From Thermomonas sp. HDW16 (lineage in GTDB: Bacteria; Pseudomonadota; Gammaproteobacteria; Xanthomonadales; Xanthomonadaceae): a DNA stretch of 64,000 nt. The position numbers were made by a program, and so were the translations under genes. Under the pieces are notes generated by a model. It saw only the letters and a list, made by a program, of their open reading frames with translations. It ran no database searches and was not told the DNA's origin. The stretch's first letter is position 1, and every line of letters starts with the position of its first letter. Shown in pieces: positions 41,359 to 50,296 of the stretch. Location: contig NZ_CP049872.1 in the NCBI RefSeq assembly GCF_011302915.1, positions 1,054,001 to 1,118,000 of the forward strand. Reading direction: 5' to 3'.

Positions 41359-42449
41359 AACCTGCGCAGATCTTCGCGGTGATGCTGAAGGAAATCCGCC
41401 AGATGGGGCGCGACCGGATGACGGTGGCGATGATGATCGGCATCCCCGCCCTGCAGTTGCTGCTGTTCGGTTACGCGATCAATACCGATGTACGCAACCT
41501 GCCGGCGGCCGTGGCCGACATGGCCGATACCGCCGGCTCGCGCGCGTTGGTGCAGGACATGTTCGCCACCGGCATTGTGCAGCCGGTGGCCGGAGCGCGC
41601 ACGCCGCAGGAACTGCAGGTGCTGCTGCGCGAAGGCAGGATCAAGATCGGTGTGCTGGTGCCTCCGGACTTCGAGCGTCGTCGCATCGATGGGCGCGAGG
41701 CAGTGCAGGTGCTGGTCGACGGCAGCGATACCGCAGTGCAGGCCACCGCGCGGCAACTGGCGCAGCTGCCGCTGGATGGCGGCAGCGGCTGGACGGCCAA
41801 GGCGGCGCAAACGCCGATCGCGGTGCTGCCGCTGTACAACCCGCAGCGAGTGTCGTCGACCAACGTGGTGCCCGGCCTGATCGGCGTCATCCTCACGATG
41901 ACGATGGTGATGTTCACCGCGATGGCGATCGTGCGCGAACGCGAACGCGGCAACCTGGAATTGCTGATCACCACGCCGGTGTCCAGCGGCGAACTGATGG
42001 TTGGCAAGGTGCTGCCCTACGTCGTGGTGGGGCTGGTGCAAGTGACCTTGGTGCTGCTGCTCGGTGCCTGGCTGTTCGCGGTGCCGATCCGTGGCACGCT
42101 CGCCGCGGTGTATGGCGCGTCGCTGCTGCTGATCGTCGCCAACCTGGCGCTGGGGCTGCTGGTCTCCACGCTGTCGAAGAGCCAGTTCCAGGCCATGCAG
42201 ATGGCGTTCTTCCTGTTCCTGCCGTCGATCCTGCTGTCCGGCTTCATGTTCCCGTTCGACGGCATGCCGAAGGCCGCACAGTGGATCGCCGAAGCGCTGC
42301 CGATGACCCATTTCGTGCGCCTGATCCGCGGGGTAATGCTGCGTGGGGCGGCACTGACCGACATGTGGCCCAGCGTGCTGGCGCTGGCTGCGTTCACCGT
42401 GGCGATGATGACGCTGGCGATGCTGCGGTTCCGCAAGCGGCTGGATTGA
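41355..42449 (+). CDS. ABC-2-type permease
   Basis: A 364-residue inner-membrane subunit of the exporter. Helix 1 is about residues 20-40 (MTVAMMIGIPALQLLLFGYA), then a large extracytoplasmic domain (about 45-175), then five further helices (about 175-355) with RERERGNLELLITTPVSSGEL, the conserved ABC-2 coupling segment. Only one permease is encoded, so a homodimer is expected, unlike the two-permease YbhSR arrangement. The gene ends 8 bases before a convergent small gene. Confidence 0.94.
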   Translation: MKPAQIFAVMLKEIRQMGRDRMTVAMMIGIPALQLLLFGYAINTDVRNLPAAVADMADTAGSRALVQDMFATGIVQPVAGARTPQELQVLLREGRIKIGVLVPPDFERRRIDGREAVQVLVDGSDTAVQATARQLAQLPLDGGSGWTAKAAQTPIAVLPLYNPQRVSSTNVVPGLIGVILTMTMVMFTAMAIVRERERGNLELLITTPVSSGELMVGKVLPYVVVGLVQVTLVLLLGAWLFAVPIRGTLAAVYGASLLLIVANLALGLLVSTLSKSQFQAMQMAFFLFLPSILLSGFMFPFDGMPKAAQWIAEALPMTHFVRLIRGVMLRGAALTDMWPSVLALAAFTVAMMTLAMLRFRKRLD

Positions 42450-42456
42450 TGCGGAG

Positions 42457-42672
42457 CTAGTCGCGCGGCGCGTGCATCGTTCGCAAGAAGACGGCCAGTG
42501 CGACCACGGCGCAGGCCAGGCTGCCGGCAAGCCAGAGCCACACGCTGATGGGCGCGTCTTGCCCGGCCAGCTCGTGCCATGCCCGCCAGAAGCGCAGCAG
42601 GCCCAGTGCGGCCAGCCCGGCGAACCACAGCGCAAGCGCGTGACGCGACATTGCGTCAGGCGTCGCTTGCAT
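42457..42672 (-). CDS. Small two-helix membrane protein, unknown function
   Basis: A predicted protein of 71 residues (ATG 42672, overlapping the miaB 3' end by 17 bases) or 64 residues (ATG 42651, 4 bases after the miaB stop). It has two hydrophobic helices ([17 protein letters not shown] and [19 protein letters not shown]) and a short basic tail. I do not recognise the family. Its continuity with miaB and its clear helix-turn-helix membrane pattern support a real gene, though neither start has a good Shine-Dalgarno. Confidence 0.5.
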   Translation of the reverse strand: MQATPDAMSRHALALWFAGLAALGLLRFWRAWHELAGQDAPISVWLWLAGSLACAVVALAVFLRTMHAPRD

Positions 42673-44071
42673 CCGAGTCGCTCATCGCCATTCGCCCGCG
42701 CAGCGAATTTGGTAATGCCTCGGTGATCACCACGTCAACGAACTGGCCGATCAATCGCGCAGGTCCGGCGAAATTCACCTGGCGCATGTTCTCGGTCTTG
42801 CCGGTGAGTTCGTTGTCGTCCTTGCGCGAGGTGCCGGTGACCAGCACGCGCTGGGTGCTGCCCACCATCGCCTTCGACAGTTCGAAGCTGTGGGCGTTGA
42901 TATGCGTCTGCAGGCGCGACAGACGCGCGTGTTTTTCGGCATCGCTGACGTCATCGGGCAGGTCGGCGGCCGGCGTGCCCGGGCGACGCGAGTAGATGAA
43001 GCTGAAGCTTTGGTCGAATCCCACGTCTTCGATCAGCTTCATGGTCTTCTCGAAGTCGGCCTCGGTCTCGCCGGGGAAGCCGACGATGAAGTCCGAGCTG
43101 ATCGAGATATCCGACCGCACCGCGCGCAGCTTGCGGATCTTCTGCTTGAACTCGATGGCGGTGTAACCGCGCTTCATCGCAGCAAGGATGCGGTCGCTGC
43201 CGGCCTGCACCGGCAGGTGCAGGTAGTTGGCGAGCTTTGGCACGTCGCGGTAGGCCTCGATCAGCGAGTCGGAAAACTCCAGCGGATGCGAGGTGGTGAA
43301 GCGGATGCGGCCGATGCCGTCGATTTCGGCGATGGCGCGGATCAGCAGGCCGAGGTCGGCGATTTCGCCCTCGCCGAACGGTCCACGATAAGCATTGACG
43401 TTCTGGCCCAGTAGGTTGATCTCGCGCACGCCCTGTGCGGCGAGGTCGGCCACTTCGACCAGCACGTCTTCGAACGGGCGGCTGATCTCGGTGCCGCGGG
43501 TGTAGGGCACCACGCAGAAACTGCAGTACTTGCTGCAGCCTTCCATGATCGAGACGAAGGCGCTGGGGCCGTCCGCGCGCGGCTCGGGCAGGCGGTCGAA
43601 CTTCTCGATCTCGGGGAAGCTGATGTCCACCTGTGGCTGGCCGGAGCTGCGGCGCTCGCGGATCAGTTCCGGCAGGCGGTGCAGGGTCTGCGGGCCGAAC
43701 ACCAGGTCCACGTAGGGCGCGCGTTTGACGATGTTCTCGCCTTCCTGCGACGCCACGCAGCCGCCCACGCCGATCAGCACCGGCTTGCCGTCCTTTTTCA
43801 GCTTGTTCCAGCGGCCCAGTCGGCTGAACACTTTCTCCTGGGCTTTTTCGCGGATCGAGCAGGTATTGACCAGGATCACGTCGGCATCTTCGACGTTCGT
43901 GGTCAGCTCAAGGCCTTCCTCGGCGGCCAGTACATCGGCCATCTTGGCCGAGTCGTACTCGTTCATCTGGCAGCCGTGGGTTTCGATGAAGAGCTTGCCA
44001 CGCGGGGTGGCACCAGCGTCGGCAGCGGTGTCGGCCCGAGTGGCAGCGGGTAGGGGATGCAGGTCACTCAA
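42656..44071 (-). CDS. miaB: tRNA-2-methylthio-N6-dimethylallyladenosine synthase MiaB
   Basis: A radical-SAM methylthiotransferase that adds the 2-methylthio group to i6A37 in tRNA. The 471-residue protein has the N-terminal UPF0004 domain with Cys34, Cys71 and Cys105 holding the auxiliary 4Fe-4S cluster, the radical-[11 protein letters not shown] motif (CxxxCxxC), and a C-terminal TRAM domain. A TTG start at 44071 with GGAG six bases upstream gives the family-typical N-terminus; upstream in-frame starts would add a long unrelated extension that runs antisense through the transglycosylase gene. Confidence 0.95.
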   Translation of the reverse strand: MSDLHPLPAATRADTAADAGATPRGKLFIETHGCQMNEYDSAKMADVLAAEEGLELTTNVEDADVILVNTCSIREKAQEKVFSRLGRWNKLKKDGKPVLIGVGGCVASQEGENIVKRAPYVDLVFGPQTLHRLPELIRERRSSGQPQVDISFPEIEKFDRLPEPRADGPSAFVSIMEGCSKYCSFCVVPYTRGTEISRPFEDVLVEVADLAAQGVREINLLGQNVNAYRGPFGEGEIADLGLLIRAIAEIDGIGRIRFTTSHPLEFSDSLIEAYRDVPKLANYLHLPVQAGSDRILAAMKRGYTAIEFKQKIRKLRAVRSDISISSDFIVGFPGETEADFEKTMKLIEDVGFDQSFSFIYSRRPGTPAADLPDDVSDAEKHARLSRLQTHINAHSFELSKAMVGSTQRVLVTGTSRKDDNELTGKTENMRQVNFAGPARLIGQFVDVVITEALPNSLRGRMAMSDSDASDA

Positions 44072-44114
44072 TGTCGTCTCCGGGGGCGCGGTGGGTAATC
44101 CGGGCCGGGCGCGC

Positions 44115-44120
44115 ATTCTA
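44115..44120 (-). promoter_or_regulatory. Candidate -10 for miaB
   Basis: Read leftward, TAGAAT lies 43 bases before the miaB TTG, in the 132-base gap shared with the divergent transglycosylase gene. It allows a short leader containing the GGAG site. No clear -35. Confidence 0.35.
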
Positions 44121-44203
44121 GCGGCGATGGCCCGTTCCAGGTGCATCCCCCGTTCCCAATCAATGACTTGTAATGATTGCGTGAAGGGGAGAGACTGCCG
44201 GTC

Positions 44204-45115
44204 ATGAAGGCGAGCGCCGCATTCCTGTTGCTGTTGTCCGCGCTGGCGCTGCCGGTGGTGGCCGGCAATGTCTATCGCTGCGACGCCGGCGATGGCGTTA
44301 CGTCCTATACGAACAAGCGGGTTGCTGGTGCGAACTGCAAGCTGGTCGGCAGTTACAAGCCGCAGCGGGCAGCGAGGCCCAAGGCCAGTCCGGTGTCGCC
44401 CGTTGTTACGGCCGATGCGGCTCCGTCGAAGCGCGTGGTCGTGAGCAGTGGGGGCGTTCCGCCCGCCACCATCGTCAGCCAGCCGGTCGCGGCCAGCGCG
44501 CCGCCGCCCAAGGCCGGCTACAACGCACCACGGCTGGTGCGTGGTCAGGTCTATGCCTACGTCGGCAAGGACGGCGTGCGCAACTACACCAGCGTGCGTC
44601 CGCGCGGGGTGTCCGCCAGCGCGATGCGCACGATCAAGTACAGCTACATGGAAACCTGTTACGCCTGCGGGGCCAAGCCTGGGCTCAATTTCGGCACATT
44701 GCGCCTGAATACGGTGGCCTACCAGGCCGAAATTGCCGCTGCAGCGCGCGAGCATGGGGTAGACGAGGCCATTGTCCGCGCCATCATCCATGCGGAATCG
44801 GCCTATAACCCGCTGGCGCTGTCGCGCGTCGGTGCACAGGGCCTGATGCAGCTGATGCCGGCTACCGCGCGCCGGTTCGGGGTGAGTGACTCCTTCAACG
44901 CCCAGCAAAACATCCAGGGCGGGGTGAAATACCTGGCCTGGCTGCTCAAACGCTTCAATGGCAACCTGACCCTGGCTGCGGCCGGTTACAACGCCGGCGA
45001 GGGCGCCGTGGACAAGTACAAGGGCGTCCCGCCGTACAGTGAGACCCGCCGTTACGTGGACCGGGTGGGCGTGCTGGCCGAGCGTTACCGCGGCAATCTG
45101 GCCGCCTCGCGCTGA
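44204..45115 (+). CDS. Lytic transglycosylase with N-terminal DUF4124-like domain
   Basis: A 303-residue exported peptidoglycan enzyme. A signal peptide (about residues 1-20, ending VVAG) leads into a DUF4124-type segment ([15 protein letters not shown]), a Pro/Ala/Val-rich linker, a second similar [15 protein letters not shown] repeat, and an SLT domain (about 170-300). The catalytic Glu198 is in [11 protein letters not shown], followed by [15 protein letters not shown] and [14 protein letters not shown], both family hallmarks. A purine-rich Shine-Dalgarno (AAGGGGAGAG) lies upstream. Confidence 0.94.
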   Translation: MKASAAFLLLLSALALPVVAGNVYRCDAGDGVTSYTNKRVAGANCKLVGSYKPQRAARPKASPVSPVVTADAAPSKRVVVSSGGVPPATIVSQPVAASAPPPKAGYNAPRLVRGQVYAYVGKDGVRNYTSVRPRGVSASAMRTIKYSYMETCYACGAKPGLNFGTLRLNTVAYQAEIAAAAREHGVDEAIVRAIIHAESAYNPLALSRVGAQGLMQLMPATARRFGVSDSFNAQQNIQGGVKYLAWLLKRFNGNLTLAAAGYNAGEGAVDKYKGVPPYSETRRYVDRVGVLAERYRGNLAASR

Positions 45116-45132
45116 CCGAATCCACAGACGGA

Positions 45133-45162
45133 TTGTCGGTTCGTTAAGCGTTCCGTTACACT
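45133..45162 (+). promoter_or_regulatory. petABC promoter and leader
   Basis: TTGTCG (45133-45138) and TACACT (45157-45162) are separated by 18 bases, a reasonable sigma-70 promoter about 85 bases upstream of petA. The leader that follows holds two exact tandem copies of GCCAGCGCGC (45182-45201). A TTTCGGAGTGCGGG sequence just before the ATG serves as ribosome binding site. Confidence 0.5.
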
Positions 45163-45246
45163 TCCCCGTCTTTTGCGGCAGGCCAGCGCGCGCCAGCGCG
45201 CCGCGAGTCACCGCAACCGTTGTTTTGATATTTTTCGGAGTGCGGG

Positions 45247-45846
45247 ATGACCAACGAAGAGGTCAACACTGGCCGGCGCAGGTTTCTGACCGCGACCACG
45301 GCTGTGGTCGGGGCGGTTGGAGCCGGGTTCGCGGCGGTGCCTTTCATCAAGTCCTGGAGCCCCAGTGCGCGGGCCCGTTTCGCCGGTGCGCCGGTGACCC
45401 AGGACATCAGTGCCTTGACGGAAGGTGCGCAGATCGTGATCAACTGGCGCGGCCAGCCGATCTACATCGCGCGCCGCTCCAAGGCGATGCTGGACGTCAT
45501 GAAGTCGCTGGACGGGATCTTGGCCGATCCGAATTCGACCAATGCCGACCAGCAGCCGAAGTACGCGCAGAACGCCACCCGCTCGATCAAGCCGGAAATC
45601 GCCGTGCTGGTCGGTGTGTGCACCCACCTGGGTTGTGCGCCGGAGCACCTCCCGGAGGTCAAGCCCGAGCCGTTCGATCCCGACTGGAAGGGTGGCTATT
45701 TCTGCCCCTGCCACAAGTCGCGATACGACCTGGCTGGCCGCGTGTTGAAGGCGCAGCCGGCCCCGGCCAACCTGCCGGTGCCGCCTTACCACTTCATCGA
45801 CGACAACACGATCGAGATCGGCGTCGATCCGAAGGGAGCCGCGTAA
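45247..45846 (+). CDS. petA: Ubiquinol-cytochrome c reductase Rieske iron-sulfur subunit
   Basis: The Rieske 2Fe-2S subunit of the cytochrome bc1 complex passes electrons from quinol to cytochrome c1. The 199-residue protein has a Tat-type N-terminus ([10 protein letters not shown]) with a membrane anchor (about 17-36) and the cluster boxes CTHLGC (Cys125, His127, Cys130) and CPCHKS (Cys153, Cys155, His156). The second box has Lys157 where most Rieske proteins have Gly (CPCHGS). First gene of petABC. Confidence 0.96.
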   Translation: MTNEEVNTGRRRFLTATTAVVGAVGAGFAAVPFIKSWSPSARARFAGAPVTQDISALTEGAQIVINWRGQPIYIARRSKAMLDVMKSLDGILADPNSTNADQQPKYAQNATRSIKPEIAVLVGVCTHLGCAPEHLPEVKPEPFDPDWKGGYFCPCHKSRYDLAGRVLKAQPAPANLPVPPYHFIDDNTIEIGVDPKGAA

Positions 45847-45849
45847 GCC

Positions 45850-47121
45850 ATGGCGAACATCCTCACCCGTACCGCCGACACCGTGATGGACTGGGTCAAC
45901 GAGCGTGCGCCCGGCATGATGCCGTTCTACCGCAAGCACATGACCGAGTACTTCGCGCCGAAGAACTTCAACATCTGGTACATCTTCGGCGTGCTGTCGA
46001 TGGTAGTGCTGGTCAACCAGATCCTGACCGGCATCTTCCTGACCATGCACTTCAAGCCGAGCGCGGCGGAAGCCTTCGCCTCGGTCGAATACATCATGCG
46101 CGACGTAGAGTGGGGCTGGCTGATCCGCTACATGCACAGCACCGGCGCCTCGCTGTTCTTCATCGTGATCTACCTGCACATGTTCCGCGGCCTGATGTAC
46201 GGCTCGTACAAGAAGCCGCGAGAACTGGTCTGGCTGCTGGGCATGGTGATCTACCTGGTGCTGATGGCCGAGGCGTTCCTGGGCTACGTGCTGCCCTGGG
46301 GCCAGATGTCCTACTGGGGTGCCAAGGTGATCATCTCGCTGTTCGGCGCGATCCCGGTGGTCGGCACCGGCCTGACCGAATGGATCATGGGCGATTTCAA
46401 CCCAGGCGATGCCACGTTGAACCGCTTCTTCGCCCTGCACGTGATCGCGCTGCCGCTGGTGCTGCTGTTGCTGGTGGTGCTGCATATCGGTGCGCTGCAC
46501 GAAGTGGGTTCCAACAACCCGGATGGCGTGGAGATCAAGAAGGGGCCGAAGGGCAATCGCTGGTCAGAGGCCGCGCCGGCCGACGGCATCCCGTTCCACC
46601 CGTACTACACGGTGAAGGACACCTTCTACGTCGGCTGCTTCCTGATCATCGCGGCGTTCATCATCTTCTTCGCCCCCGCCTTCGGCGGCCTGTTCCTGGA
46701 GCATGACAACTTCACCCAGGCCAATCCGCTGGTGACCCCGGAGCACATCAAGCCGGTGTGGTACTTCACCCCGTATTACGCGATGTTGCGCGTGATTCCC
46801 TCGTTCTTCGGCATCAAGCTGTGGGGCGTGCTGGTGATGTTCGGCGCGATCGTGATGCTGTTCCTGGTGCCGTGGCTGGACAAGTCGAAGGTCAAGTCGT
46901 ACCGCTATCGCGGCTTGCTCAGCTGGACGATGCTGCTGATGTTCGTGGTGTGCTTCGTGTGGCTGGCCAAGATCGGCGGCGGCCCGGGTACCGACCCGAC
47001 GGAAGCCATCATCGGCCGCGTGCTGACCTTCCTGTATTTCGCCTTCTTCATCACCATGCCGGTGTGGACGAAGCTCGACAAGACCAAGCCGGTGCCGGAA
47101 CGGGTGACGATGCATGACTAA
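45850..47121 (+). CDS. petB: Cytochrome b subunit of bc1 complex
   Basis: The 423-residue cytochrome b holds the two b hemes and both quinone sites. Eight or so membrane helices include the heme-ligand His pairs in MHSTGASLFFIVIYLH and LHVIALPLVLLLLVVLH. GYVLPWGQMSYWGAKVI forms the cd region. The Qo motif reads PVWY (residues 302-305) rather than PEWY. Starts 3 bases after petA and overlaps petC by 8 bases. Confidence 0.97.
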   Translation: MANILTRTADTVMDWVNERAPGMMPFYRKHMTEYFAPKNFNIWYIFGVLSMVVLVNQILTGIFLTMHFKPSAAEAFASVEYIMRDVEWGWLIRYMHSTGASLFFIVIYLHMFRGLMYGSYKKPRELVWLLGMVIYLVLMAEAFLGYVLPWGQMSYWGAKVIISLFGAIPVVGTGLTEWIMGDFNPGDATLNRFFALHVIALPLVLLLLVVLHIGALHEVGSNNPDGVEIKKGPKGNRWSEAAPADGIPFHPYYTVKDTFYVGCFLIIAAFIIFFAPAFGGLFLEHDNFTQANPLVTPEHIKPVWYFTPYYAMLRVIPSFFGIKLWGVLVMFGAIVMLFLVPWLDKSKVKSYRYRGLLSWTMLLMFVVCFVWLAKIGGGPGTDPTEAIIGRVLTFLYFAFFITMPVWTKLDKTKPVPERVTMHD

Positions 47122-47857
47122 GAATTTTGCCTCCCGCGCCGCGGTGTTCGCGGCAGGCCTGCTGATTTCCGTGACCGCGTTCGCCAGCGGCGGCGGCAAC
47201 CTGCAGCAGTCGGGCACCGACCTCGACGACAAGGCTTCGCTGCAGCGCGGCGCGGCGTTGTACATGAACTATTGCAGCGGCTGCCATTCGCTGCAGTACC
47301 TGCGCTATGCCCGCATCGGCGAGGATCTTGGTTTGACCGAGGACGAGGTGCAGCAGAACCTCAACCTCAACGGCGGCAAGATCGGCGACCACGTGATCTC
47401 GCCGATGAACGCCGACATGGGCAAGGCTGCGTTTGGCAAGGCGCCGCCGGATCTGTCGCTGATCGCGCGCGTGCGCGGCAGCGACTGGATCTACACCTAC
47501 CTGAAGTCGTTCTACCTGGACGAGTCGCGTCCGGTCGGTTGGAACAACAAGCTGTTCGCGAATGCCTCGATGCCGAACCCGTTGTGGGAACTGCAGGGCT
47601 TGCAGCAGCCGGTGTACGGCAAGAAGACGGCGACCGGCGAAATGCCGGTCGAGGGTTTCACCATCAGCCAGCCGGGTTCGCAGAACGCGCAGCAGTACGA
47701 CCAGACCGTGCGCGATATCACCGCCTTCCTGGAATACGCAGGCGAGCCGGCGGCGATCAAGCGGCAAGGCATGGGTGTTTGGGTGATCCTGTTCCTGGTG
47801 TTCTTCACCTTCCTGGCATGGATGCTGAAGACGGAATACTGGCGGGACGTTCACTGA
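47114..47857 (+). CDS. petC: Cytochrome c1 subunit of bc1 complex
   Basis: The 247-residue periplasmic c1 accepts electrons from the Rieske protein. A signal peptide (about residues 1-24, ending VTAFAS) precedes the heme-binding CSGCH motif near residue 54 in YCSGCHSLQYLRYAR. A C-terminal helix (WVILFLVFFTFLAWML) anchors it in the inner membrane. Overlaps petB by 8 bases. It is followed by two GC-rich hairpins before sspA. Confidence 0.96.
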   Translation: MTKNFASRAAVFAAGLLISVTAFASGGGNLQQSGTDLDDKASLQRGAALYMNYCSGCHSLQYLRYARIGEDLGLTEDEVQQNLNLNGGKIGDHVISPMNADMGKAAFGKAPPDLSLIARVRGSDWIYTYLKSFYLDESRPVGWNNKLFANASMPNPLWELQGLQQPVYGKKTATGEMPVEGFTISQPGSQNAQQYDQTVRDITAFLEYAGEPAAIKRQGMGVWVILFLVFFTFLAWMLKTEYWRDVH

Positions 47858-47898
47858 CGCAGCGGCAGCACGCGCAGCACGGCGAACGACGCTTGGCG

Positions 47899-47949
47899 GC
47901 CGCCCGCATCGTGCGGGCGGCGCGTGTGCGACCGGCAGGGTCCGGTCGC
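47899..47949 (+). other. Two GC-rich hairpins in the petC-sspA gap
   Basis: A 10-base-pair stem (47899-47908 with 47912-47921, 3-base loop) is followed by an 8-base-pair stem (47928-47935 with 47942-47949, 6-base loop). No T-run follows either, so they may lower read-through from petABC or protect its 3' end rather than fully terminate. Confidence 0.45.
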
Positions 47950-47966
47950 GGGGGGTGGTTCTGATG

Positions 47967-48602
47967 ATGGCTGTGAGTCCGCGCATGCGTAATGCCCTGA
48001 CCTTGTTTTCCTCGGTCGACGATGTCCTCTGCCACCGCGTGCGCCTTGTGCTGGCGGCGAAAGGCGTCACCTACGACCTGATCCCGGTCGATCCGCAGAA
48101 CCCGCCGGAAGACCTGATCGACCTAAACCCGTACCACTCGGTGCCGACCCTGGTCGAACGCGACCTGGTGCTGTACGCCGCGAGCGTGGTCAGCGAATAC
48201 CTGGACGAACGCTATCCGCACCCGCCGCTGATGCCGGTCGATCCGCTCTCCCGCGCACGCCTGCGCCTGGCCATGCTGCGCATCGAGCACGATTGGGTGC
48301 CGCAGGTTCAGGCCATCCAGCTGGGCAATAAGCAGCAGGCCGATGCCGGCCGCAAGCGCCTCAAGGAACTGCTGACCGCCTCGGTGCCGCTGTTCAAGGC
48401 CAGCAAGTTCTTCCTCAATCCGGAAATGAGCCTGGCCGATTGCGCGATGGCGCCGATCATCTGGCGCCTGCCGTCGCTGGACATTCCGCTGCCGAAGGAC
48501 GGCAAGGCGATCGAGGATTACGGCAACCGCATCTTCCGCAACCCAGGGTTCGTGCGCAGCCTGACCGAGAAGGAAAAGAACCTTCGCGACATGCCGCTGT
48601 GA
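47967..48602 (+). CDS. sspA: Stringent starvation protein A (GST-fold RNA polymerase-associated protein)
   Basis: SspA is a glutathione-S-transferase-fold protein that binds RNA polymerase and affects stress and acid-tolerance genes. The 211-residue protein has the thioredoxin-like N-terminal half (TLFSSVDDVLCHRVRLVLAA, NPYHSVPTLVERDLVLYA) and an all-helical C-terminal half. The catalytic GST residues are not conserved, as expected. ATG 47967 was chosen with GGGGGTGG upstream; ATG 47964 and GTG 47955 are alternatives. The petABC-sspA-sspB order is common in beta- and gammaproteobacteria. Confidence 0.95.
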   Translation: MAVSPRMRNALTLFSSVDDVLCHRVRLVLAAKGVTYDLIPVDPQNPPEDLIDLNPYHSVPTLVERDLVLYAASVVSEYLDERYPHPPLMPVDPLSRARLRLAMLRIEHDWVPQVQAIQLGNKQQADAGRKRLKELLTASVPLFKASKFFLNPEMSLADCAMAPIIWRLPSLDIPLPKDGKAIEDYGNRIFRNPGFVRSLTEKEKNLRDMPL

Positions 48603-48632
48603 CGAACGCCGCCCTGACGACCAAAGCCTGAG

Positions 48633-49097
48633 ATGGGCGACGACGCCACGCAAATGACCAGCCACCGCCCGTACCTGTTGCGGGCGCTGTACGAGTGGAT
48701 CGTCGACAACGGCATGACCCCGCACGTGCTGGTCGATGCCGGCTTGCCCGGCGTGCGCGTGCCCATGCAGTCGGTGAAGGATGGTCGCATCGTGCTCAAC
48801 ATCGCCGAGCGCGCCGTGGGCGGCTTGCGCATGGACAATGACGCGCTGCGTTTTTCCGCGCGTTTTGGCGGTGTCAGCCAGTCGGTGCTGGTGCCGCTGG
48901 AAGCAGTGATCGCGGTTTACGCACGCGAAACCGGGCAGGGCATGGCATTGCCGGACGATCCACGTGGCGCGGCGGCACCAATGGCGGCCGAGCCCGCCGC
49001 CACGCCGGAAACAGACGTTCCGACCACCGACGATGGTGATCCGGATGGCCCGGGCGGGCCGCCCAAGCGCGGCGCGCACCTGCGCATCGTCAAGTAA
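48633..49097 (+). CDS. sspB: ClpXP adaptor protein SspB
   Basis: SspB binds SsrA-tagged proteins and delivers them to ClpXP. The 154-residue protein has the SspB fold (RPYLLRALYEWIVDNGMTPH, FSARFGGVSQSVLVPL), a long flexible Asp/Pro/Ala-rich linker (about 105-145), and the C-terminal ClpX-tethering peptide HLRIVK, like the LRVVK ending in E. coli. ATG 48633 is used; ATG 48654 (MTSHRP) is possible. It converges on the DUF3301 gene with a 17-base gap. Confidence 0.96.
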   Translation: MGDDATQMTSHRPYLLRALYEWIVDNGMTPHVLVDAGLPGVRVPMQSVKDGRIVLNIAERAVGGLRMDNDALRFSARFGGVSQSVLVPLEAVIAVYARETGQGMALPDDPRGAAAPMAAEPAATPETDVPTTDDGDPDGPGGPPKRGAHLRIVK

Positions 49098-49114
49098 TGT
49101 TCCGCAAACGCGGT

Positions 49115-49453
49115 TCAGTGCAGGGGAAAGCTCCGCACCACCGCCTGCGCTGCGCGGCTCGGACCGCTGAAGCCGACCAGTTTTTCGCCCAGCAGTACGA
49201 CGCGGCCGATATGGCGATCCTGCCCGTCTTCGGAATATTCGAAACGGAAGCTGCGCTCAACCCCCAGCCAGCCGTCGTCGCGGCGACGCAGGCGCATGCC
49301 GGTGGCGTGCACCGACTGATCCAGCCATTGCACGCCCGCCGCCTGGCAGGCATCGCGACCGATTTCGGCCGCGCGTTCGGCCGCTGCGCGCGCGGCGGTG
49401 AAGATGAACAACGCCGCGACGCCCGCGACCATTAGAATCAGCAAGGTTGGCAT
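49115..49453 (-). CDS. DUF3301-family small protein
   Basis: A 112-residue protein with one N-terminal membrane helix (about residues 2-22, LLILMVAGVAALFIFTAAR) and a soluble domain with the DUF3301 features CQAAGVQWLDQSVHATGMRL and FRFEYSEDGQDRHIG. Function unknown; the family is widespread in gammaproteobacteria. It is convergent to sspB and divergent from the FHA gene. Confidence 0.8.
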   Translation of the reverse strand: MPTLLILMVAGVAALFIFTAARAAAERAAEIGRDACQAAGVQWLDQSVHATGMRLRRRDDGWLGVERSFRFEYSEDGQDRHIGRVVLLGEKLVGFSGPSRAAQAVVRSFPLH

Positions 49454-49527
49454 CGCCCTAATGTGGTGGTGCCGGGTCGGAAGCGCAAGCGCGCGATCAA
49501 AACGAACAAGGGCGACACAAAACGCGC

Positions 49528-50292
49528 ATGATGATGAAACTGGTATTCCCGGCCGGCGACCGCCCGCAGATGCTGCTCGATCAGGGCGTTTACCGGATCG
49601 GTTCCGCCGCGGATGCGGACGTGGCCCTGGCCGCGGACGGGATCGAGCCCCTGCATTGCGAATTGCAGGTCGGCACGCAGGGCGTGCAAGTGCGGGTGCC
49701 GAACGGCATCCGGGTGCTGGTCAACGAGCGCCCGGTCGCCGGCCTGATCGCACTGCGCACGGACGATACCCTGGGCCTCGCCTCCACCCGGATTCGGCTG
49801 CTCGATGCTGCCGCCGAGGCGGTACCTGCCGCGCAGCCCTCGCGCAATGCGAATGCCGGCGACGTCAATGCCACGATGGTGCGACCGGTAATGCCCAGGT
49901 TCGCCTTGCGCGGATTATCCGGCGAACAGTTCGGCCGCAGTTTTCCGCTGCACGCCAGCCTCAATGTCGGCCGCGCCGACGATGCCGGATTGCGCATCCC
50001 ACTGGACAGCATTTCGCGGCTGCATGCGCGGCTGACCCCAGCTGGCGATGAAGTGCTGCTCGAGGACATGGGGTCGGCCAACGGCACCTGGCTCAACGGC
50101 AAGCGCATCACCCGCGCGCAGGCGGTGCATGGCGACGAGATCCGTTTCGACACCCAGCGTTTCCAGTTGCTGATGCCGGGGCAGCCTTTACAGACACAGG
50201 TCTCCGCCACGTCGTCGCGTCGTCGTTGGCCGTGGCTGGCGGCACTCGCGCTGGCCGTTGCGGCGGGCGTGGCATTCTGGCTGTCGCGCTGA
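49528..50292 (+). CDS. Tail-anchored double-FHA protein
   Basis: A 254-residue protein with two forkhead-associated modules and a C-terminal membrane helix (about residues 232-250, PWLAALALAVAAGVAFW). The first module (about 1-95) is diverged; the second (about 125-215) is canonical, with NVGRADD, SISRLHARL and GSANGTWLNGKRI, and should bind phosphothreonine. Between them, NATMVRPV resembles the short Thr motifs that are phosphorylated in other FHA proteins, allowing self-recognition (inference). No kinase or phosphatase gene is adjacent. The end lies 4 bases from convergent nadC. Confidence 0.88.
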   Translation: MMMKLVFPAGDRPQMLLDQGVYRIGSAADADVALAADGIEPLHCELQVGTQGVQVRVPNGIRVLVNERPVAGLIALRTDDTLGLASTRIRLLDAAAEAVPAAQPSRNANAGDVNATMVRPVMPRFALRGLSGEQFGRSFPLHASLNVGRADDAGLRIPLDSISRLHARLTPAGDEVLLEDMGSANGTWLNGKRITRAQAVHGDEIRFDTQRFQLLMPGQPLQTQVSATSSRRRWPWLAALALAVAAGVAFWLSR

Positions 50293-50296
50293 ACGA

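Noticed and set aside
44072..45211. Long N-terminal extension of the miaB frame
   Set aside because: It runs antisense through the lytic transglycosylase gene and has no family similarity; TTG 44071 with GGAG is a better start.
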